43,928 nucleotides of DNA from Candidatus Poribacteria bacterium (GTDB lineage Bacteria > Poribacteria > WGA-4E > WGA-3G), in assembly GCA_026710795.1 (NCBI GenBank), contig JAPOQK010000020.1, forward strand, positions 1-43,928, given 5' to 3'. The notes beneath the pieces were generated by a model. The model was not told where the DNA came from, did no database searches, and saw only the letters and a list, made by a program, of their open reading frames with translations. A program made the translations under genes and the position numbers. Positions 37,770-43,928 of this stretch are shown here, in pieces. Positions within the stretch are counted from its first letter, which is position 1; every line of letters starts with the position of its first letter.

Positions 37770-38537
37770 TTAAGATTGATCTTTTGTCTTTAGCGTATAA
37801 ACTTCCTCCAGAAATCTATCGTAACGTATAGTTCCTTCACCACCCATCTTTTCAGCAATTGGTTTGCCAATTGTCCGTGAAAGTTCAAATCTGCGTGTGG
37901 AAGATAGGTCAGCACGACGACCAAGATATTCACGAATCATATCAAAATCGGAATCTGTTACTAACTCAGGTTGTATCCAATCTATGTATAGGTTTTCCTG
38001 TGTCGTAATGTTGATAGGTGATGTGGATGCATTTAGGGTTGCGCTGGTAAGTTTTATGTCTGATTGCGCTGTTTTTACAACAAGAGTACCAGCTGCCAAG
38101 TCTCCTAAACGTTGCCAATCCTTGTTAATCAACATGACAAACAGACCAACACCGTAGCAGACAGGTAGAAAATCAACCACTCTAACAAGGTTGCGAATTG
38201 CTGAATCAGTGAAACTTATAGGGTATCCTCCTTCTTTGATGACACGTAATCCGAGAGCACGTTTGCCGGGTGATTGTCCATTTGTTGTAATCTCAAATAC
38301 TATATAATAACTCCACAATATTGCAAAGATAATTATTCCACCAAGTGCCCCAAGCCATTTGCCAAACACATCCCCGAGTTGCATTATAAAGTTGATATTT
38401 ACATAAGTACCGACAAATAAAATAAGTGCGAGTAACAACGTGTCCAGTAAGGCTGCATAAAAACGGGATCCAACGCCTGCTTTCTGATAATTGATTTCAA
38501 TCTGTTCTGGAGTTTCTACTGAAAGTTGTTCGTTCAT
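37770..38537 (-). CDS. RDD-family membrane protein
   Basis: It has 255 residues. The RDD core is visible: AGVGSRFYAALLDTLLLALI carries the Arg and Asp of the name, followed by two further membrane spans and the FEITTNGQSPGKRALGLRVI signature. The C-terminal ~85 residues are soluble and unassigned (SRKLSSTRRFELS-type, actually RRADLSSTRRFELSRTIG). RDD proteins often sit with SpoIIM-like, DUF58 and MoxR genes, as they do here within 6 kb, though an intervening PhyH gene and a long AT-rich gap break the cluster. Confidence 0.83.
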   Translation of the reverse strand: MNEQLSVETPEQIEINYQKAGVGSRFYAALLDTLLLALILFVGTYVNINFIMQLGDVFGKWLGALGGIIIFAILWSYYIVFEITTNGQSPGKRALGLRVIKEGGYPISFTDSAIRNLVRVVDFLPVCYGVGLFVMLINKDWQRLGDLAAGTLVVKTAQSDIKLTSATLNASTSPINITTQENLYIDWIQPELVTDSDFDMIREYLGRRADLSSTRRFELSRTIGKPIAEKMGGEGTIRYDRFLEEVYTLKTKDQS

Positions 38538-38660
38538 AGACCACTTTATGTGTGCGGTGCACGGAATGTGCTTACTACAATGGGACTTCCGTAATTCTCA
38601 CGATTTCTCAAAAAATTGAGCCTAAAATGTCGTAATTTTCAAGAGTATTGTGGTATCTGC

Positions 38661-38677
38661 CGCGCTTACAAAGCGCG
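38661..38677. repeat. Perfect CGCGCTT/AAGCGCG hairpin
   Basis: CGCGCTT (38661-38667) pairs with AAGCGCG (38671-38677) around ACA. It is followed 30 bp later by the 28-bp palindrome. Probably an intergenic repeat or stability element. Confidence 0.5.
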
Positions 38678-38706
38678 CCGACCTTATTGTGCGTAAGTTC
38701 TGCCTT

Positions 38707-38734
38707 AAAAAGGTTACCGTACGGTAACCTTTTT
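38707..38734. repeat. Perfect 28-bp palindrome, possible operator or bidirectional terminator
   Basis: AAAAAGGTTACCGT (38707-38720) is the exact reverse complement of 38721-38734. Each strand ends in a T-run, so it could terminate transcription in both directions. The GGTAAC core recurs at about 38743, 38843 and 38943, which would fit an operator family instead. Confidence 0.6.
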
Positions 38735-39197
38735 TTACATAACGGTAACTTTTGGTGTAATCGTTCTGAGTATAGTGCCTGTTTGGGTTTATTGGTTATT
38801 TGAATCGGTTTTTTCATGAGAAAATAATTTAATTTTGGTAACTTTTGCTTCATTTGGAAAAACACCAGTTTTTTGACTGCAATTTCGTATAATTTTTCTA
38901 ATTTCATAAGAATGTTGGTATGGTAAAATGTTAACATAATTGAGTTACCCGTAACCAAAAATTATATGTGATATATATAATAACATATAAAAATAACGAA
39001 TGTCAAGTTAAAAATTACATATTTTATGCTTTTTTTGAATTTTTTTCAATTTTGTCGTCAAATTCGTAAAATATTTTATGAATTACCGTTTGGATTAGAA
39101 ATCTTGAAACAGGATTGATAAGCGACAATTGAATGGTTCTGTATTTCTCTTGAGAATCACAACGATTTTATGATAAAGTATATTATGTTTGTGATGT

Positions 39198-40022
39198 TTA
39201 TTCCCATCGTGCCCAAGCATTTGGGGTGATATAGCCTTCATCAGAATAAGGATCATCGCCAGAAACGACAACTACACCACGGTAATTGCGTTGTCCTCTC
39301 CATCCGAGCCAAGAAGCTGTTGAACAGTAATGGCTAACGAGAACGCGGCGATATGCATTACTTCGATTCTTTTTTGATCTATGTAAAAGGTAACCATTGA
39401 AAAAGAGGACACTTCCAGTTGTCATTTCAATTGGAATTTCTTCAGAATCGTCAAATCCGATTGCTTCGTGGCAACTGTCAAACTCGTCACGTTTATTATG
39501 TGGATGACGATCATATATCACACCGGAGCGATGGCTGTTGGGTAAAATCCAGATACATCCATTATCAACGGTGGCATCATCCAATGTGATCCAAGCCCCA
39601 ACGAGGGATCGGTCTCGTGTTGGTATGGGATGTTCGTCTTGGTGCCAAGGATTACCGGTATGCCCTGGAACTTTACCTAACATCATTGATTGCATGCACT
39701 TGACACCACCATCCCAGAATGGGATATGAGCACCGACAATTTCTTTGAGGATTTCACATATTTTTGGATGTTCAACGTAACGTCGAACGAGAGGACTTAA
39801 TGTATGTGGTTCACCGACACACATAATGCGATCTAAGATTTCAGTCTCAGTAGCATTTTGTGGCATTGTCGGAATTGCATCACACTCATAATCTCCACGG
39901 AAGATATTTAGCATTTCTGACTTTAACTCTTCGCATTCATTAGGTGTAATGACATCTGGGACCAATAAATAGCCGTCATTGATGTACTTTTCTGCCCAGC
40001 ATTCAGAAGGATGATGCGGCAT
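39198..40022 (-). CDS. Phytanoyl-CoA dioxygenase-family (PhyH) oxygenase
   Basis: It has 274 residues of the Fe(II)/2-oxoglutarate-dependent PhyH family. The iron facial triad is H-x-D in NPWHQDEHPIP and the distal His in NGYLLHRSKKN, with the 2-oxoglutarate Arg probably in the following KNRSNAYRRVL. The N-terminal helix has YINDGYLLVPDVITPNECEE, standard for the family. Substrate is unknown; many members hydroxylate small secondary metabolites. Large PhyH families are a reported trait of Poribacteria. It is divergent from the SpoIIM-like gene. Confidence 0.88.
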   Translation of the reverse strand: MPHHPSECWAEKYINDGYLLVPDVITPNECEELKSEMLNIFRGDYECDAIPTMPQNATETEILDRIMCVGEPHTLSPLVRRYVEHPKICEILKEIVGAHIPFWDGGVKCMQSMMLGKVPGHTGNPWHQDEHPIPTRDRSLVGAWITLDDATVDNGCIWILPNSHRSGVIYDRHPHNKRDEFDSCHEAIGFDDSEEIPIEMTTGSVLFFNGYLLHRSKKNRSNAYRRVLVSHYCSTASWLGWRGQRNYRGVVVVSGDDPYSDEGYITPNAWARWE

Positions 40023-40217
40023 TTAGAAGACTCCTGTGTATTTACGAATCTGTTTCATGATACCATATCTTTAAGGACATGTCATTTCAAATTGAGTGAA
40101 TAATATATAATCTACTATTGCCTGAACCAGGATTCTTGAATGTAATAGATGCAATGAATTGCGCGACTACTAATGTAGGTATTCTAATCCATGAGTTCAT
40201 AATATAAGGGTAAAATA

Positions 40218-41174
40218 ATGACTGTAAGTGAATTCATAGAGAAAAAACAGGGAAGTTGGAATGAGTTAGAGGGATTGTTGCGTCAATCACGAAATGCGGA
40301 GGCACATCAACTTAACCGCCTCGGTTATCTGTATCGACGGATTACGTCTGATTTGGCGGTTGCGCGTCGCGACTATCCACAAGATCGTTGTGTTACATAT
40401 CTGAATGAGTTGGCATCCCGTGCCCATTCTACAGTCTATCAGACCTCTCCTCTGAAGCGTGGCACACTTGGGGAATTTCTACGTTTCGGTTTTCCTTCCG
40501 TATTCCGAGAAAATCTTTATTTTATACTTGCCTCCTTCCTTCTATTTACGCTTGCATTTGCGGGTGCCTATTTGAGTGCGTTGAAAACCCCTGATTTTGC
40601 TGAGAAACTTGTTCCTGATTCTGTGCTAACTCATATCAAAAAGTTGGGAGCAGGTGATTGGAACGATACACCTGCTGAAAATAGAAATCTATTAGCCTCC
40701 TTTGTTATGACAAACAACATCCGAGTTGCGTTTTTTGCATTCGCTTGGGGTATTATGTTTATGGTCGGTACTGTCTATATATTAGTGTACAACGGTATCC
40801 TTATTGGTGCGATTGCTGGATTGTGTGATGTAAATGGAGTTGCGTTGGCATTATGGTCGTTTGTGTCCCCACACGGTTACATTGAACTGACAACCATTTT
40901 TATTGCAGGTGGTGCGGGTATGAAATTAGGATATTCCCTGATTGCTCCCACACTATTAACACGAAAGCAGACATTGGTTAATGCTGCAAAAACAGCTATT
41001 CGGTTGCTTGGTGGTTGTGTTTTCTTGCTGATTATCGCGGGTACTATTGAGGGTTTTGTGTCTCCTTCTGAGTTATCAAATCCAGTGAAAATCGGCTTTG
41101 GTGCTTTGACAGGAATTGTGCTTTTCACCTATCTTTTTGGTATGAAAAAACCTGTTAGACTGTATTCGCCATAA
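40218..41174 (+). CDS. Stage II sporulation protein M-like membrane protein
   Basis: It has 318 residues. A cytoplasmic helical N-terminus (FIEKKQGSWNELEGLL, then LGYLYRRITSDLAVAR) precedes at least five membrane spans (YFILASFLLFTLAFAGAYLS, then VAFFAFAWGIMFMVGTVYIL and others). The signature NNIRVAFFAFAWG and SPHGYIELTTIFIAGGAG match the SpoIIM/DUF95 family. In non-spore-formers these occur with MoxR, DUF58 and RDD genes, as here. It has no peptidase motif of its own. Confidence 0.85.
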   Translation: MTVSEFIEKKQGSWNELEGLLRQSRNAEAHQLNRLGYLYRRITSDLAVARRDYPQDRCVTYLNELASRAHSTVYQTSPLKRGTLGEFLRFGFPSVFRENLYFILASFLLFTLAFAGAYLSALKTPDFAEKLVPDSVLTHIKKLGAGDWNDTPAENRNLLASFVMTNNIRVAFFAFAWGIMFMVGTVYILVYNGILIGAIAGLCDVNGVALALWSFVSPHGYIELTTIFIAGGAGMKLGYSLIAPTLLTRKQTLVNAAKTAIRLLGGCVFLLIIAGTIEGFVSPSELSNPVKIGFGALTGIVLFTYLFGMKKPVRLYSP

Positions 41175-41217
41175 GATTGTTGAAATATTATTGGTTTCTC
41201 GGTTCATACGATATTAT

Positions 41218-42573
41218 CTATATCATAGATTTTGCTTTTAATTCCAGATATTTATTTACTACTGCCATTGTCAATTGGTGTGCGGGTACATCAATAGTGA
41301 CAACACCTTGTCGACGCAAAATTTCCAAAGTTGCGTGTTTCTCCTGCAATAACCGTTCTGCGATTGCTTTTTGATAGACAGACTTTGAGTTCGTAGACTT
41401 CTGATCAGCCAATTCAACGATGCCAGAATCTGTTAGAGTCACACAGACAACAAGGTGATGTTTGGAGAACTGTGCTACGTAGGTAGCGATCCCTTCAGCA
41501 GAGTCGTTATCCAGAATGTCGGTGAACAGTATAATGAGTGCGCGTTTCCGCTGCTTTGTTGCGAGATATGTGAATGCGGATTCAAAGTCCGGTTCTACTG
41601 GATGCACTGGAAGTGCGTAAATGGTTTCTAACATCGTAAGAAACTGTTTTTTCCCAGGTTTTGGTGCAAGGTATTGATGGACGGTATCTGCAAAAGCCAT
41701 CATGCCAACTTTATCACCCTTTAACGTAGAGACATAAGCAGCCATTAATGTTGTGTTGATGGCGTAATCCAATTTTAGCATCGCATTTTGCAATAATGTT
41801 TCTGAATCAGGAGTATCGGATGTCCCCAACAGGATCGGTGATGCCATTAGTCTGCCCGTATCCAACATAATCATAATATCTTGACTGCGTTCTGTCTCAA
41901 ATTCACGAACGATCGGTTTGCGGTGTCGTGCTGTGGCTTTCCAATCAATACGTCTAAAGTCGTCATCTGGCAGGTATTCGCGTAATCTCTCCATTTCAGT
42001 GCCTTCCCCAAATTGTCGTGAATTTTTTAGTCCCATGCGATATAGCATCCCACGTTTCACCAAGAGTTCATACTGCTTGATTGCTTGTAGATTAGGATAT
42101 ACCTTTATCTCAGTTTCTGCTGCAATATTTTGGTGTCGGACAACTAATCCCAATACTCCCCAACACCGCACATTGATATTCCCGAACTTATAAACTCCTC
42201 GCCGCATTGGTGTTAGACGATAAGAGATAGTCTCATTTTCCATAGGTGAGATTTCACATTCGTGGATAACTTTCGTATACAGAAATTCGTTTGGAAAATC
42301 GTCTTTGAGTTGCAATTTTGTCCGATGTTGTGTCCTATTGGTAATCTGCAGTGTCACCACATTTTCAATTCCCAACGAAAACTTAGCATTCATTTCTCGG
42401 TTAATCTGGATACTTTTGAATAGTGGATTTGATACATAATCTATTGCACCCATAATAGATAGCAAGACAAGGTATGCCCCACCAACATATAGTAGTTGCG
42501 GAGAGACGTTGTAAAGCACAATCGGAATTGCTGTTGGTAGTAGAAAGATTAGCGTGCGTTTCGTTATATGCAT
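41218..42573 (-). CDS. DUF58-family protein
   Basis: Two N-terminal membrane helices (TLIFLLPTAIPIVLYNVSP, then LYVGGAYLVLLSIMGAIDYV) precede a beta-rich segment and the DUF58 signature (EGTEMERLREYLPDDDFRRI, then DWKATARHRKPIVREFETER). The C-terminal part is VWA-like with IMIMLDTGRLMA, where the usual D-x-S-x-S is D-T-G-R-L, so metal binding is doubtful. ATG 42573 is 4 nt after the MoxR stop and gives MHITKRTL; an upstream ATG at 42615 would overlap moxR by 38 nt. It is the MoxR partner in the usual envelope-stress or chaperone cluster. Confidence 0.88.
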   Translation of the reverse strand: MHITKRTLIFLLPTAIPIVLYNVSPQLLYVGGAYLVLLSIMGAIDYVSNPLFKSIQINREMNAKFSLGIENVVTLQITNRTQHRTKLQLKDDFPNEFLYTKVIHECEISPMENETISYRLTPMRRGVYKFGNINVRCWGVLGLVVRHQNIAAETEIKVYPNLQAIKQYELLVKRGMLYRMGLKNSRQFGEGTEMERLREYLPDDDFRRIDWKATARHRKPIVREFETERSQDIMIMLDTGRLMASPILLGTSDTPDSETLLQNAMLKLDYAINTTLMAAYVSTLKGDKVGMMAFADTVHQYLAPKPGKKQFLTMLETIYALPVHPVEPDFESAFTYLATKQRKRALIILFTDILDNDSAEGIATYVAQFSKHHLVVCVTLTDSGIVELADQKSTNSKSVYQKAIAERLLQEKHATLEILRRQGVVTIDVPAHQLTMAVVNKYLELKAKSMI

Positions 42574-42577
42574 ATTT

Positions 42578-43531
42578 TTATCGTGGTATCTCGACCTCGG
42601 CAAGTAGTCTGTCAATTATATCGTCTGGAGTTAATCCCTCTATCTCAGCATCAGGTTTCAATAGTATACGATGCCTATATACGTGTGGTGCCAAGTATTT
42701 GACATCATCAGGGAGAATGTAGTCGCGTCCTTGTAATGCGGCGTAAGTTTTGCTTGCTAATAAGAGTGCGATTGATGCGCGAGGACTCGCACCTAACACC
42801 AATTCATTTGACTTTCGCGATGCTTCTGCTAAATTGACAATATAATTGAAAATAGATTCCTCTACTGTGACTGTCTGAATTACATCTTGGCATTGCTGAA
42901 GTGAAGTGCTGTCAATAACACTTTCGACTCCAACAGCCTCCAAGCGAATGGCGTTAAACCCTTGGTGATAATTCATCAAGATCTGTGTTTCCACCTCAGT
43001 GCCGGGGTAATCCACCCGAAGTTTGAACAGAAACCTATCTAATTGTGCTTCGGGTAATGGGTATGTACCCTCATATTCAATAGGGTTTTGGGTTGCTAAA
43101 ACTATAAATGGTTGAGGTAGTTCGTGTCGTATGCCGTCAATACTGACTTGTCGTTCTTCCATACATTCTAAGAGTGCGGATTGAGTTTTTGCGGGTGCTC
43201 TGTTGATTTCGTCTGAGAGTAAGACGTTGGTAAAGACTGGTCCACGTTTCAGGTTAAATTGATTTGATCCTAAGTCATAGACACTTGTACCGACAATATC
43301 TGATGGCATCAGATCGGGAGTGAACTGGATACGACTGAACTTTCCAGAAACTACCATTGCTAAGGTTTTGGCAATTAAGGTTTTCGCTGTGCCGGGAACA
43401 CCTTCTAATAGTACGTGTCCACCCGTAAATAGGCTGACGACAACGAGTTCAAAGAGTTCTGTTTGTCCGACAATTACTTTTTGTGCTTCTTGCTTTATTC
43501 TATCGAAAGTTGTTTGGATTATATTTTCCAT
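42578..43531 (-). CDS. MoxR-type AAA+ ATPase
   Basis: It has 317 residues. Walker A is GVPGTAKT, Walker B is [11 protein letters not shown], and the family block [20 protein letters not shown] followed by [21 protein letters not shown] is intact, as is the sensor and C-terminal lid ([18 protein letters not shown]). MoxR ATPases act as chaperones for VWA and DUF58 partners. It is directly coupled to the DUF58 gene (4-nt gap) and likely the first gene of that operon. Confidence 0.93.
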   Translation of the reverse strand: MENIIQTTFDRIKQEAQKVIVGQTELFELVVVSLFTGGHVLLEGVPGTAKTLIAKTLAMVVSGKFSRIQFTPDLMPSDIVGTSVYDLGSNQFNLKRGPVFTNVLLSDEINRAPAKTQSALLECMEERQVSIDGIRHELPQPFIVLATQNPIEYEGTYPLPEAQLDRFLFKLRVDYPGTEVETQILMNYHQGFNAIRLEAVGVESVIDSTSLQQCQDVIQTVTVEESIFNYIVNLAEASRKSNELVLGASPRASIALLLASKTYAALQGRDYILPDDVKYLAPHVYRHRILLKPDAEIEGLTPDDIIDRLLAEVEIPR

Positions 43532-43683
43532 AATGTGTTATACCGTGTCTGAAGACTGATGTTGGATTTTCAAGTATTAAGAAATATGAGGTTATACGGA
43601 ACAAACTATAGTGAACTTTAGAATTAACGGGACATTTTGAGATGTCCGAGGGAACTCCTATTCCCGATTATCAGTGAGTTTCA

Positions 43684-43752
43684 TCGCGATTCGGATATCG
43701 CTCCTACAGAATGTAAGATGTCGTAGGTCGCTGTGCTCACTCCGACCTACGA
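43684..43752. repeat. Dispersed GTAGGAGCGA-type element, copy 2, with adjoining 10-bp-arm hairpin
   Basis: 43684-43709 is the reverse-complement counterpart of 25107-25132. It adjoins TCGTAGGTCG (43721-43730) pairing perfectly with CGACCTACGA (43743-43752). The intergenic stretch 43532-43812 holds only these elements; no gene is seen. Confidence 0.55.
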
Positions 43753-43812
43753 AGACTAATCTCTACCATAGTTTGCGTATAATGGGTCACAATCTAAATG
43801 AAGATTAAGTTA

Positions 43813-43928
43813 TTAATTCGGCAATAATCCGACATAGCGTAGCAATGACTGTGATCCTCCTATGAACTGCGACATAAAGGTAATCACCTTGCTTTTAAGA
43901 GTTTTCCAGTCCTCACAAAGACGATGGA
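43813..43928 (-). CDS. Possible C-terminal end of a gene running off the right edge
   Basis: On the minus strand a frame is open from the window edge to TAA at 43813-43815. It encodes 37 residues: HRLCEDWKTLKSKVITFMSQ, then FIGGSQSLLRYVGLLPN. The composition is protein-like and a repeat cluster lies just beyond the stop, but a 37-codon open frame is not rare by chance. No family is recognisable. Confidence 0.35.
   Translation of the reverse strand, partial: HRLCEDWKTLKSKVITFMSQFIGGSQSLLRYVGLLPN

Larger units (their letters stand above)
38538..39197. other. 660-bp AT-rich intergenic region with palindromes, no convincing gene
   Basis: A 116-codon minus-strand frame (38608-38958) is open here but its sequence is Lys/Leu-rich and runs through two perfect palindromes, so I do not call it. 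The region holds a CGCGCTT/AAGCGCG hairpin (38661-38677), a 28-bp palindrome (38707-38734) and further GGTAAC or GTTACC motifs near 38743, 38843 and 38943. The part from 38960 to 39120 is very AT-rich with nothing recognisable. Confidence 0.55.

Noticed and set aside
38608..38958. A 116-codon open frame on the minus strand
   Set aside because: Its sequence is Lys/Leu/Phe-rich with no family pattern, runs through two perfect palindromes and has no Shine-Dalgarno sequence; it looks like AT-rich spacer.

Overview
The window reads as a piece of a low-GC, Gram-negative-type genome, most like Candidatus Poribacteria or a related PVC/FCB-adjacent lineage. Support for this is indirect. It has an outer-membrane beta-barrel protein, lipoproteins, a heptosyltransferase-type GT9, a DUF4159/MoxR/DUF58 set, a phytanoyl-CoA dioxygenase-like oxygenase, a sulfatase-like enzyme, xylose-isomerase-like TIM barrels, a Gfo/Idh/MocA oxidoreductase and ECF sigma factors with large C-terminal extensions. 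No rRNA, tRNA, CRISPR array or transposase was found.

Layout. 1-8131: the 3' end of dnaN, then two paralogous ECF sigma factors that bracket two exported beta-rich proteins. Sigma 1 carries a winged-helix domain. Sigma 2 carries a complete S9-type prolyl oligopeptidase fold whose nucleophile serine is glycine. Both sigma genes share a promoter-like motif and both have an in-frame internal Shine-Dalgarno plus ATG at the junction. 8390-12108: a Rieske fusion, a Tat-exported sulfite-oxidase-like molybdoenzyme and a metallophosphoesterase. 12426-13984: a compact three-gene unit of a proteasome-fold Ntn-hydrolase with a zinc-knuckle insertion, a HicB-like protein and a RelE/ParE-like toxin without a normal start codon. 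14014-21048 (minus): a tight five-gene run of PEP-synthase/rifampicin-phosphotransferase-like dikinase, VWA protein, TIM-barrel isomerase, FG-GAP-like propeller and sulfatase-like enzyme. 21268-26106: a heme-site lipoprotein with an Asp/His tail, a GT9 glycosyltransferase, a DUF4159 protein and a second TIM-barrel isomerase. 26159-31623: a Gfo/Idh oxidoreductase, two lipoproteins (TPR and CsgG/LpoB-like) and a metallopeptidase-propeller-barrel fusion. 31708-37751: UPF0182 membrane protein, a short DUF5069 gene interrupted by an in-frame TGA, prephenate dehydratase and QueG. 37770-43531: RDD, PhyH, SpoIIM-like, DUF58 and MoxR genes. A possible gene tail enters at the right edge.

The strongest discovery candidate is the DUF5069 gene at 34989-35234. 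Its in-frame TGA falls where I recall the family having a conserved cysteine. A perfect 7-bp hairpin begins 12 nt later, in the position and form expected of a bacterial SECIS element. I read it as a candidate selenoprotein. The two ECF-cargo genes and the Ntn-hydrolase/toxin-antitoxin unit are the next most interesting. Intergenic DNA carries several hairpins, dispersed repeats and palindromes, including a roughly 90-bp repeat present twice in opposite orientation.

All family calls come from reading motifs by eye; no database search was run.
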